Of a DNA stretch of 64,000 bases, positions 53,709 to 64,000 are shown piece by piece. This DNA comes from Krasilnikovozyma curviuscula (Eukaryota > Basidiomycota > Tremellomycetes > Cystofilobasidiales > Mrakiaceae). The stretch covers positions 46,087 through 110,086 of the forward strand of contig MVAQ01000049.1 in NCBI GenBank assembly GCA_014825775.1, written 5' to 3'. A program made the translations under genes and the position numbers. Position 1 is the stretch's first letter. Every line of letters starts with the position of its first letter. The notes below the pieces were generated by a model that did not search any database, was not told where the DNA came from, and saw only the letters and a list, made by a program, of their open reading frames with translations.

Positions 53709-56673
53709 CTACGAAGAGACGACGCCAAGTCGTTTGTTCATCCTAGCCGAGAAACCACCCGCAGGAGAAATGGACATGCCTATGGTGACAATAGAAATAG
53801 AAACGTTCCAAATGTCAATAACAAAACACTTGTTCCGCAAGCAAAAAGAGATGGTGACTTACCTTCAAGAGACTTCCCGAGGGAGTAACTCATCTCATCC
53901 TCTAAAGAGTTTTTCAAACCCTTCACGGGTCTCTTTGAGAAAGGAATGATGAATCCTTCAAGAGTATCGCCAGTCTCGTCTTCGTCACCATCCTCATCAC
54001 CATCCTCATCCTCGTCCTCATCCTCGTCGTCTTCGTCTGGCCAGCCCTCAGGAGCTTCCCACGCCCTATAGATCCTCTCGATGTACTTCCCACTCTTTTC
54101 GAGCTGGTATGGGTCGAATGGGAAGAAAGAATCGAGATCCGCATCTTCCGATGAAAGATCTCTCGCGTGCGAGTTTGGTTTGGGCAGCTGAGACTGAGGC
54201 TGGGATTGTTGGAAGTCGGTAGGTTTGAGAACAGTTGAGGAAAGTGGCAAGGATGTTTGGGAGTTGTTGGTTGTAGAAGATGCTTGGCGATTGTTGACTT
54301 GAATTATGGAGTAACAGTACAGGAACGAGGTGTTGTGTGCAACCCGAGCAAACTGTTTGACCACATTGGGAGAGCAGACCTGAGGAGTGCAGGCGAGGAA
54401 AATAATCAGATTCTGTACTGGAAAACAGTAATGAATTGCCTGGATTTCGACTAACCTTCAAAGGATTGAAAGGACTGGTAATAACCTTCTCCAGGATTTC
54501 CAGCCCGGGAGCCCATTTCCTATCCTCCTTCCAAAACGGCTGAGAGTTGATTCCACCATCCATCATGTCCATCCCATCAAAGAAATCTTCCTCTTCCCCA
54601 TCCTCACCCATGATCAGATCCTTCCACCTGAAGCAGAAGATCAAAAACACTGCTTGAGCAACTGCAAAGAATAGGCCAAAGCCACCATGCCGGAGCCCAG
54701 ATGCGTTGCCGTAAGTCGAGAGAAGCGGTTTAAGAAGCGAAGGATCTTCTTTGATGCGATCAAGCGTGATTTCGAGGTAACCACAGAGCAGCTTCATAAC
54801 AGCTCGAACAGATTCGCCTTCGACCCATCTAGCCCGACTTACAAAGCTTGCGATGTAGCTTGCCGCTGCTATCCGTGTGACCTCACTAGCAGACGTCTCG
54901 AGCAATGCTCGAGAAACAAGCAGACCCTGGAGCTCGTCGGTGTAGTTAGGGTCCAGGGAGGCGTACCAGAAGACGAGGAACTGGACGTGTCGGCATTTGA
55001 ATGTTGGAAGGATAACTTGAGAGAAGATGGATAGCAGGGAGTGAAATTGGTTAGACCGAAGCGTTTGCCCACGGGTCACTGACTCTTCGTCCTGAGAGTT
55101 GCGAGAGCGAGGTGAAGTTGATCCTGTGCGGGTTTGGATTGAGGGCGATATAATGGTGTCGAAAGAAGAATTGATTTTATTGAAGTGTTCAAACACAACG
55201 TTCAAGATGGCGTCGAGCTTGCTCGACATTTCTTTTACAAGCTGGATCTTCTTCTTCCTCTCCGCTTCACTCTCCTTCTCGTCGTCCGACAGCTCATTCA
55301 TCAGATCATCCTCATCTTCAGAAATATCTGAAGAATTATCTGAGTCTAATGACTGAGCCAAGTCAGGTTCTGGAGAGTCATCAGAGAGGAACCTGTCGAA
55401 GATATCGATGGCGTTACTGATGGCGGCCACTTCGTCATCGTTGTCGGCATCGTCGTCATCATCTTCGTCTTCATCTTCTATTTCATCTAGTTCAACTTGA
55501 ATTTCAACCTGGGGGTTCAAGATAGAGACCAGAAAGATATGAATTAGAAATCGAAACTTTGACGCAGTTTTATATGTCAAACATGCTGGTGATAACTCAC
55601 GTCAATCTGAATCGCTCGATCTACCACAGCCTGTAATATCCTCTCACTGAGGCCATCACACCACTCTGTTATCCTCAACGCGTTCCTGATGAATGTGACA
55701 TGGTGGATCTCCGGTTGACGTTTGTGCGGGAAGTTGCGAAGCAGGACCGGAAGGAGGATAGATGGGAATGTTGGGATGAGTCTGACCAGTTCAGCAAGTA
55801 GACCATGAAGTCTGTCGTACATTTGTCTCCGAGTAACCGTTCTCACAGGCGACGAATCAGTCGAGGAGGACTGAGGAGTGGAGGTGAATGGCTTCAAGCC
55901 TGATTGGAACGTCATTCCCTCGACCGTCTTCTCGCACACAGCCGAACACCATTCAGGTTTCGCAACACAAAGAATACTGATGAAGTTGGTATAGGTCCTA
56001 ACGAAAACTTCAGAGTCTGAGGCGGACCAGGGTAGCGCAATGACGGCGGATATAAGGGTTGAGTGAGTTTGGGTGATGAATGAGACCGAGGATGTGAGAG
56101 CAACGAGAAAGGGTAGTATGGTATGAGGAAGTAGGGGCTGGGGTGGACCACTGGTCGACGAGGATGCGATTGGCTGAGCCGGGCTAATTTGGGAGAGTAG
56201 GTCGTTGTAGGTGTCCGATATGCCCTATTGGAATCCAATGTCCAGAGGAAGTCAGCAACAAAGATAACGACTACATCAACCCTGTCCTTTTGAAATAGGA
56301 ATAGGAAGACTCTGCACTTCTACAGCATGCAAAGGGGGTAATGTTGAACGAAACGTACCAGCTGTCGATCCGTCAATGCCTTTCTGACGAAGCTCAGGAA
56401 CATGCCCTTCCTGTAGCTGTCTTCCTCCTGTCCCTTCTTCACCTCACCCACGGTCTTTCCATTGGCGAATGAGCTGGAGGATGTTGAAGCCAAAATGCTG
56501 GAGCTGCTGGATGCACTGGTGCTGGGACTATTCTTCCTGCTGAGCCTCTGGTCCGCTCGAGCTTCTTCCCCATACGTGACTCGAGGTCTCTTCTTGACAT
56601 TGCCCTGAGGCAGGCTTCGAGCCATCTTACGGGGTGGGAATCGATAGGCTGCTCCAGCGTCCTGTACTGACAT
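53709..56673 (-). CDS. RRN3: RNA polymerase I initiation factor Rrn3 (TIF-IA)
   Basis: Five exons: about 56360-56673, about 55607-56226, about 54478-55510, about 53863-54380 and 53709..53779, giving roughly 850 residues. The N-terminus is Ser-rich. HEAT-like Rrn3 core follows: FLSFVRKALTDRQL, ISDTYNDLLSQISP, MYDRLHGLLAELVRLIPTFP, LLPVLLRNFPHKRQPEIHH and LRITEWCDGLSERILQAVVD. The RQPEIHH..F segment and the acidic DEIEDEDEDD loop match Rrn3. Further conserved parts include LRGLLVSRAL-like LQGLLVSRALLETSASEV, RIAAASYIASFVSRARWV and SFFPFDPYQLEKSGKYIERI near the C-terminus, then another acidic run, ending GFSARMNKRLGVVSS. Rrn3 bridges Pol I to core factor at the rDNA promoter and is a growth-control target. 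Confidence 0.94.
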
Positions 56674-57969
56674 CCCTTCCCCACTAGCGGATGGAGTCGA
56701 TGGCGTCTATGGTCGTGCGAGAGCAGCAAATTTATCGCGCACGTCGCGCCGGTGGGATTTTAGACGTTTTGGTCAACATTTCAATCTCCTGGCAGGACGA
56801 GACCCACATTGATACAAGCTCAAAGGCGAAGACACTATTTTGAAAGTAAATGTAACTTATTCGAGAGGGATGCCATAATCAGCCAGACACGCGTGCTCAC
56901 TGTTATCGATTTTGCAACACATCAAGATGTGAAGAGATACCTGTACTTCATTCTTGCCCTGTACTATGGGGAATCTGAACATTCACATTCAACAATCGTC
57001 CACTGTGAATTGCGTTTCAGAGCGCATGGGAACTTTTGCATGCGCTATTCATCTCTAAGGTTAAACCCTGAACCGAGTGGCCTTCCTCAGACTGCATATC
57101 TGTTCGCTCTGCCGGCTGTTCACTGGAGAAGGTGCTAAGTCACAACGGGTTCACAAAAGAGCAAGTAAGAAACCTGGTGTGTATTCTCAGAAGCGTGCTT
57201 TGTCAATGTGTTACAGGGTTACAGCTTTATTGTGTTAGGCAACACTATCTATGAATTAGGGTCCTACAGCGATCCCAGTCTCCCGCGAGTCAGTTTATCC
57301 TTGTAAGTAAGGTAGTATGGAGTAAAATCATGCGGCCTATCAGGCTATCACGCCGTGTGGGCAAAAGATGTGCACTGCGAACGTCAAACCTTGCGCCTCT
57401 TCCGCTTCGAGCGCGGGGACCGAGAGACGCGCAACCAGTTGCACTAGAGCGGGAATTCTCGGTTGCGATGTCGACGTGAATGAAGGCTTGGTAAGACCCA
57501 CGGGAAGCGATAAACCTATTCACCTCAGGCAAAAGCTGGTTACGACACCACACTTCGAGCGAGATTTTTGCGAAACATGCCGCACAGCTGTCAATCGTAA
57601 CTTTATCACTGGAAGAGCACTTCTTCTTGGACTCTTCTTCTGACGAACAAGCAAATCATTCAAAATTTATAATCTCTTAAAGCATTCAGCCCGGGGTCAT
57701 TGTATGGAGAGCCTTTCTGGACTGAACCATCCGCCATTGTGTATTTGTGGCCGAAAGTCAGCTCAATGCAAAGATCGTCGCTTGCTCAATCTTTCACGAT
57801 ATAAGAAGAGCAAGATGCTCTGATGCCAAGTTGACCTCTACACACACGCTTTCAATTTTCTTGTTCCTACTCTCTTTTTGCGAACGCTTCGAAAGCTTCG
57901 CTTTTATTGTGTTACTACCGCGCGGGTCGCACCTTGCTTTGTTTTGATTTATCTTTCTTTCGTTGCATC
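56674..57969. other. Divergent intergenic region, 1.3 kb
   Basis: This lies between RRN3 (minus) and the beta-rich unknown gene (plus). Open frames near 56809-57138 and 57290-57643 show no motif. A search by eye for tRNA A- and B-box patterns gave nothing convincing. Confidence 0.45.
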
Positions 57970-59090
57970 ATGTCTATCCTTGGCGCCATCCCATCTATCA
58001 ACTCCCTTGATCCTACTCCCCTTAGTATTCACAGTTACAATATTGCGGTGAGACGCTGATTCCTTCGCTTCTTATACATGATGATCTCTTGTCTGACCAA
58101 TGTTCGCTCGCTGTCAGGATACTGCACCTTTCAGAGGTTCTTTTTCGTTGAATAATCCCGGCCCGACGTATCTTCTGTGAGTTCTTAATTTGAAAATAAT
58201 CATCCTCCAAGATTTTCTCATTGTTTGTTCGGTGCGGTAGGATCCCACTCACGGCACAGGCGGGCAATCCAAATGCTCCCAATATTAAGATAACCATTAC
58301 TATATCTATCACCACCGTCCTTGGTACCACACAAATCCTCAATACAACACCATGTAACATGGATAATAGTCTTACCTCAATTCCTTACAACAGTGCTGCG
58401 ACGTGAGTTCCCCTACCCTACGCTTATACATCATTCCCCAGCAAACTTCTCACAGAACCGAAAACCTGCCACCCCTTTTCACAGATATCGATACACCTGC
58501 CCTTCAGCTCCGGTCAACTCTTTTGGGAGCCTTGGTGTTCGTAAGTTTTACCCAACCTGATCTCCTCTACAAGATATGCGATTCCCAAACTCACCTGATA
58601 TGCTACAGCCATCCTCACCTTCACAATGTCTTGGTCAGGGACGACTACTCTTGCGGCAAACGGTCTTCTTGGAACCAAGAGTGTCTACAACACCGGAACT
58701 GCATACAGCGGCAGCTTGTCTAACACCGACACGTTCGTTGTTCTGTTCAACGCTGCAAGTGTGCCATCTAGAGTAGCCGGAGACCTTACTCAAAGGAGAG
58801 CTCTCAAGCCATGGTTGAAGCGTACGTTTGGATTCTAGAATTTAATCAAGGGCCGAACCACACTCACTAACGCACAAGCCCCTTCATTTTCGTTTGAACT
58901 ACATCAGAGACCACAAGAACAGAGGTCATCGCCCGAGAAGCGGACAAGAAAGCTGCCGCTGCAAAGAGAAAACGATCGGCCAAACCAACAACTTCTTTCC
59001 CAAAGAGATACAAAGAGTACCCAGAGAGACAGTTCCCAAGACGATCAAAAGAAGAGGGGTGGGATCTTTGGGAAAGGTATCCGACCATGA
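57970..59090 (+). CDS. Unknown beta-rich protein with a basic low-complexity tail, 259 aa
   Basis: The model is join(57970..58047,58118..58176,58241..58402,58485..58540,58609..58821,58879..59090), in phase across six exons, giving 259 residues. The N-terminal ~190 residues look like a beta sandwich of short strands: PLSIHSYNIADTAPFRGSF, GPTYLLIPLTAQAG, IKITITISITTVLGTTQI, TYRYTCPSAPVN, ILTFTMSWSGTTTLAANG and LSNTDTFVVLFNAASV. Three cysteines may be relevant. The last ~70 residues are rich in Gln, Arg, Lys and Ser (HQRPQEQRSSPEKRTRKL) and end GGIFGKGIRP. There is no signal peptide, so it is probably intracellular despite the wall-protein-like composition. I do not recognise the family. Confidence 0.65.
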
Positions 59091-59264
59091 ATGCCCTTGA
59101 CTAGATGGGCGCCATTATTTTCGTTAGCTATAGACATTTTCTTCTCTTGGCACACTCGCTGGTCGTTTATGTCACTTGAATCTTCTCGATCTTCACATTT
59201 GTCACATTTTGGTTTTGTACATAATATAGTAAATTGATGAAATTGATACAACATTTCCTGATAT

Positions 59265-61069
59265 CTAGCGGCCCAGCGGAGTCGAAATATTATGGTTTCT
59301 TAGTTCTGCTGGATCGACACTGGCAATTTTCACAAAGCCGGTGTCTTGGTTCTGATCAACAGCTTTGAAGAGAACAAGTACTTTAGATACGTGTGCGATG
59401 TATCCTTTGACATATTTCTAGTGTGTGTGGCCGTGCACGTCAGTTGGAGCTTCAGGGCAAATAGAACTAGAAATGCTCACCGAGTCAATCAGATTGAGTA
59501 CGATGCACTCAGCATCATCCATGTCCATCAAGGGGTCTTGGAATGAAAACCGAAGGGCTGTGAGGAATGCACTGAGTGGAAGGTGATGACTTGTTGCTGG
59601 ATCGTGAGGAGCAATTTCGCTATACATTCTGAACCTGGGAAAGCATACTCAGAAAAGATTAATCTTCTATTGAACGGCAATAAAGATCGACTCACGTTTT
59701 TTTTAAAAGGACACGCTCAACAAGTACTACCCCCTTCTCTTTCAAGATTCCATACACACCTTTCTTCTTGAACCACTCGAGTTGATTGTCCAGTGCAGTG
59801 TTGAACGAGAAAACATCACCAGCTCGTATTGAGTACAGGAGTCCATCGAAACGCTCCAGCAATCCAAATTCAAATAGGAGGTCACGAGATGGTAGCCACC
59901 CCATGAGGATAGAGAGAGGTGTGAGAAGGGCTAGAATTTTCCTGAGAAAAATAAACCAAGCCAAATGCGAACGGTGTCAGCGGCAGTGAGCGACCATCAT
60001 ACGAGATAGCAACATCTACCTTTTGTTTCCTCGTGCGCTATTATCGCATAGATCGAAGCTCTTCCTGATGTATTGATGAGCAACCTTCACATTCCTTTCA
60101 CCCAAGTAGTATCTTCCCTTCAAATACCAATATGTCACTTCATCCGCCATTGTAAACACCCTCTTCTGAATCACTTGCCCGGAGAATGTATCCTCTACGG
60201 GATATGTCTGAGAGAAGGAGGTTTCGACGTTTTTCTGGGAGAGACCTTGTAAGATGGTGGAGATGTTCTTGTTGGTACCGAGCAAGAAGTGAATGCCCAT
60301 GAGGGCGCTGGCAATGGCTACGACAGATTCTCTTCTACAAGGTGGGGTGGTGTCTAAACTATCTCGCAGAGCGTAGGTGAGGGTGTCTCCAACTCTCCGA
60401 ACAGTTGCCGATCCGGCTTCTCTTGCAGCTCGAGGGTCGACTTCGAAGTACGCTTTGAGCAGGAGCACACTGAGTTGAGCGAGTTTGTTGATGAACGGTG
60501 CGAATGTGGGACCGTGGTCTGATGTGAAGAGCAAATGGGAAACTCTATATACAAATGGCAACAAAGCAAACCAAGCGGTGGTTGAGGTGAAAGTCAAAAG
60601 CTGCTCATATGTTGACTCCTCATAAAACAATGGGCTTACTTATACAAATCATTGAATTTGTCGACTCTTGGTGCGATAAAATCGTTTCCAAGAGGGATTC
60701 TGTAGAGGTCCAGGAGCGCAAAGAATATCTGATGAATTTCTAGTGGCTCGTTGTCCAACTCAGACAGCATATTTGGGCACATGTTCATGCAAATTTCTTC
60801 CGAAGGTGTTTCATGAGTAATCTGTTGTATCAAAATGTGGGATTCGCTCAATCAGAAACTCAAGCCAACAAAACACAGAACTGGAGCAGCCAGGAAGTGG
60901 TGCTTACATCCGGGTCTGCTTCCAGCTCACTCCTTATCACCGCCAGCTCTGAAGCAGAAGGATTCGCTGCCCTTCTAGCAAACTCGTGAATGGCATAGGG
61001 TTCTTCAAACCTCATTCGAACTAGCGACAGCAAGTCAAAGAGAAAATCGTCCATGGTCCCTCCTTCCAT
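59265..61069 (-). CDS. CSN12: PCI-domain protein, CSN12/Thp1 (PCID2) family
   Basis: A multi-exon gene starts at 61069 (MDDFLFDLLSLVRMRFEEP a few codons in) and ends at 59265. The helical N-terminal part includes LSELDNEPLEIHQIFFALLD and VSHLLFTSDHGPTFAPFINK. TPR-like repeats follow (YWYLKGRYYLGERNVKVAHQ, YIRKSFDLCD, then ARGNKRKILALLTPLSILMG) with the typical KR..L..L.P......P motif. The PCI domain is LYSIRAGDVFSFNTALDNQ, FKKKGVYGILKEKGVVLV and a winged-helix end DDAECIVLNLIDSKYVKGYI. Members are Thp1/PCID2 in the TREX-2 mRNA export complex and the COP9-signalosome-associated Csn12. Sequence alone does not separate the two. It shares a 393-bp divergent promoter with ARPC1. Confidence 0.85.
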
Positions 61070-61462
61070 CTTCAGACGTGTCGTCGATTAGGCTCAACTT
61101 TTACAAGTAGGAGTTTGAGAATATTATATACTCATTGAAGTGTATACCCTGAGGTGCGACCCGGAAGGAATGGATGAAACTGGGTTGAACGTGAGAGAAA
61201 CTTTGTCCGTGCAATTGTGCTTGATGTACAATCAGATAACTCAAGTTGTTCAGCTTTGAATGCCCAGATAATAGAAACACAATCTGGTGAGGAATTTGAG
61301 GATGCTCTCCTAAGATTTATTTTGGTCGAGATGCTGTCCGATAAATCCTCGCGAAGTGACTTCCAACGTTGACCCGGTGCAACATCATTCATTTCAGGCC
61401 AAAAACCTCTTGAGCCTTTCTGAGTAGACTGATAGAGTCCTCAAACCCCACTCACATACAAG
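61070..61462. other. Shared divergent promoter region, CSN12 / ARPC1
   Basis: These 393 bp separate the two start codons. An open frame on the minus strand (61132-61392) has no motif. No gene is supported. Confidence 0.5.
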
Positions 61463-63008
61463 ATGTCCCCTCAAGAAGTGTTAGTCTTTATCTTCAGATT
61501 TCGTCTCCCATTCGTCGTACCTTGATGACGCTTCGGTTTAGTCGCTGACCAGTCCCCATCCTGCTACAGTCATCAAATCTCTTTGGAGCCTCTCACTGCC
61601 CATGCTTACTCCTCTGATAGATCTCGTAAGTCATCTTTCCTGCAGATTGGGACTGAGATAGCTTCTGTTGGGGTGAGATGGGCGAATAAGCTGACACTCT
61701 TTCGCTTGACGTTGGCCTTTTCAGAGGTCGTCGTCTGCAAGAACGATGTATCAGCATCAATTTACAATGTTTCCAAGGATGGTTTTGAGCTCGCTGACAC
61801 TTTGACTGAGGTGAGAAGCAGGAATGCTGTTACGAACGAAGTTACTGGAGTGACTTATCAGCTCTTTCAAACAGCACGACAAACTCATCACCTCGATCGA
61901 CTGGGCCCCTCAGACCAACAGAATTGTCACCTGCTCCCAAGACAGAAATGCCTATGTTTGGACTCAGACTTCCACTGGCACCTGGAAACCAACTTTGGTC
62001 TTGCTCCGTCTGAACAGATCAGCCACCTACGTCCGCTGGTCTCCTCTGGAGAACAAGTTCGCCGTTGCCTCTGGTGCTAGAGCTATTGCGGTCTGCTCTT
62101 TCGATGAAGAGAATGACTGGTGGGTCTCAAAGCACTTGAAGAAGCCTATCAGAAGCACTATTTTAGGACTTGACTGGCACCCAGGAAATGTGCTGCTCGC
62201 CGCCGGCGGTGCTGATGGCAAAGCTAGAGTCTTCTCCGCTTGGGTCAAAGATGTTGAGAAACGGTAAGCGGGATATATATTTTATTTGGAGGTTGTGAAG
62301 CTAACGCTAATTTCTTGCCTTCGTCTCCTCAGTCCCGCTGGTACCATCTGGGGTTCAAAACTCCCATTTAACGCTCTCTTAGGTGAATATGCTTCTCCAT
62401 CAGGAGGTTGGGTTCATGGAGTCTCTTTCTCGCCAAGTGGCGACGCTTTGGCTTTCACTAGTGAGTAGACGTCTCGAGAGCTTACTCGATACGCTGAAGT
62501 CTGAGAGTTGTCTTGTCATTCTTCAGGCCACGACTCCTCTATCACAGTCGTCTATCCATCAGCTCCAGAAGAACCACCTGCTGCGGTGTACACGATTCGA
62601 TCCCCAGGACTTCCTTGTGTCTCCATTCTCTGGACCTCTGAATCCCAGATTCTCGCCGCCGGTCATGACTGCCAACCCTTCATCTTCACAGGCTCCTCCG
62701 ACAAAGGTTGGTCAGCATCTGGCTCTCTCGATGGGGGTTCAGGAACGATCAAGAAGGCCGTTGGAGCAGTCACTGGAAGGTTGAACTCCGAAGCTTTCAA
62801 TACATTCAGACAGGCTGATTCAAGAGGTGCTAGTTCTGGAACTCCAAAAGAGGAGTCCACCGAGCTGCCTACAGTTCACCAGAATACCATCACTAGCATC
62901 AGGTTCTTTGAAGAGAACAAAGTCAGCACCAGTGGTGCGGATGGTAGAGTTGTTGTCTGGAACGCTGAAAGCGGTTTAGTTGGGAAGTTGAGTAGAATGG
63001 GTATTTGA
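61463..63008 (+). CDS. ARC40: Arp2/3 complex subunit 1 (ARPC1/Arc40), WD40 protein
   Basis: Exon 1 is 61463..61479 (17 nt), exon 2 is 61570..61625, and later exons run to the stop at 63006-63008, giving about 390 residues. It starts [20 protein letters not shown] and carries the WD repeats of ARPC1: [114 protein letters not shown] and ISIRF-type [28 protein letters not shown] and the GWVHGVSFS segment are diagnostic. It is part of the seven-subunit actin-nucleating complex at cortical patches. Confidence 0.95.
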
Positions 63009-63628
63009 AGTGAAGGTATACCACTTTTCTTTGAAATTCTATACATTTGTTTTACTCAAAATACTCTCTAGATCGGTCTGCTCCACGAGCAAGTAGGAAA
63101 TGGAATCGCAAAAAATAGCCTCAAAGACCGGATATTCTTGCATTCGATATTTTCACAGCTGTAAATTCAGTAACGCATAGCATAGAACTAATAATTGAAG
63201 ATGATTGTATTCAATGTCCCTTCATCAACCTCTCAGGTATCGAGCCGATCGACTTGAATAAGGGAAGAGGAGGCTGAGCTGCCGTTGTTTCGATTTCATT
63301 ACAGTATTTACCTCTTATCAGCCCACGTTTTACTGCTTTGCTCGGAAGAAAAGGCTTTCAGAAATCACATCGATAAGCTGCCGGTGAATCATTTGGTACT
63401 GATCTCGAAGCATAAAAACTGTCATCTATGATAGCATCAACGCCTGGAGTCACTGCTCTGCTTCAATAACAGTTCCTGTAAAGTCGCGCGAGAAGATTTT
63501 CCTGGTGTCCAAGCACTTAGCTGTTCCCGCATTCTTACTACGTCATTTGCGTCTCCCTGATTAATATTTGAAAGTGTTTGTGGTAGATCAACTGTATGAG
63601 GGCCTACTACATCCATCTTATCGCTAGA
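63009..63628. other. Convergent 3' intergenic region
   Basis: This lies between the stop codons of ARPC1 (plus) and the YbjQ-family gene (minus). No supported gene. Confidence 0.5.
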
Positions 63629-63957
63629 TCACAACTTTCTGATTTTCGCTGCGGTTCCATAGGCACAAACCTGAAGGAAGACACCAGAAGTGAGAAAAAT
63701 GCGTCTGAGTAGAAAGGTCCCATTATTTTTTACCTCAGTTCCGAGTTCTCCTGCAGTACAGTCGAATCGGAACGCGATGATTGCATCAGCACCTTTGCCT
63801 TTCGCAGCACCGACCATACGATCTGAATTCAACAGAAACAGCCTTCAATACTTGTTTCTATTCTTGTGTTCTTTCTTCTCCGAAAGCGGTGTGCTCACCG
63901 AGTGCTTCTTGTCGAGCAAGTTCGAGGTTTTTGGAGAAAGCTTTGAGCTCACCACCC
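63629..63957 (-). CDS. YbjQ/DUF74 (UPF0145) family protein, 3' end only
   Basis: Three exons are visible: 63899..63957, 63734..63822 and 63629..63670. They read GGELKAFSKNLELARQEALD, RMVGAAKGKGADAIIAFRFD, CTAGELGTE and VCAYGTAAKIRKL. The helix ending in ARQEAL, the GADAII..RFD strand and the final V.AYGTA are the signature of the small pentameric YbjQ family, sometimes called heavy-metal-binding domain proteins from their structures. The function is not established. The 5' part lies outside the window: the homopolymer at 63977-64000 is the pyrimidine tract of the preceding intron on this strand, which ends ACTAAAG. Confidence 0.8.
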
Positions 63958-63976
63958 CTTTAGTCATCATCAGAAG

Positions 63977-64000
63977 AAAAAAAAAAAAAAAAAAAAAAAA
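63977..64000. repeat. A24 homopolymer at the window edge
   Basis: It reads T24 on the strand of the YbjQ-family gene, directly upstream of an intron acceptor. It could also mark an assembly break, since homopolymers often end contigs. Confidence 0.9.

Noticed and set aside
53403..53888. 161-codon plus-strand frame overlapping the RRN3 3' end
   Set aside because: Antisense to a confident RRN3 exon and without any domain.

Overview
The window looks like nuclear DNA of a basidiomycete fungus, most likely a tremellomycete. Genes are closely packed on both strands and cut by many short GT-AG introns (about 35-120 nt), often with microexons. The gene content fits: a CAP10-type family 90 glycosyltransferase, an RPL22 gene beside it, a double-cupredoxin secreted protein, a MATA-type HMG-box factor and an Esc1-like bHLH factor. 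All identifications come from reading spliced protein motifs by eye. No database search was run.

Layout. 0-9 kb: a small 82-residue protein, a transcription factor joining two C2H2 fingers to a Zn2Cys6 cluster, a polytopic membrane protein, an F-box-like protein and an ABM-domain protein. 9-11 kb: a long gene-poor divergent region. 11-25 kb: the HMG-box factor, ATP11, two unidentified genes, the double cupredoxin, a small two-span membrane protein, a glutathione S-transferase whose start codon is split by an intron, and a Ser/Pro-rich protein. 26-32 kb: RPL22 and the CAP10-type glycosyltransferase as a divergent pair, then a second ABM protein. 32-44 kb: the nuclear exoribonuclease RAT1/XRN2, divergent from RPC1, the largest subunit of RNA polymerase III. 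44-57 kb: a bHLH factor, a Rad53/Cds1-type checkpoint kinase, ribosomal protein uL2 and the Pol I factor RRN3. 58-64 kb: an unidentified beta-rich protein, a PCI-domain protein of the CSN12/Thp1 family, ARPC1 and the 3' end of a YbjQ/DUF74-family gene that runs off the window.

There is no operon-like grouping. Most genes are housekeeping (ribosome, Pol I and Pol III, RNA decay, ATP synthase assembly, actin nucleation, DNA damage checkpoint). The accessory interest lies in gene architecture and neighbourhood: the hybrid zinc-finger factor, microexons carrying copper ligands in the cupredoxin gene, an apparent zero-length exon in the uL2 leader, and an RPL22 / CAP10-homologue / HMG-box neighbourhood that partly recalls the gene content of Cryptococcus mating-type regions. 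I found no rRNA or tRNA gene, CRISPR array or intact transposon.
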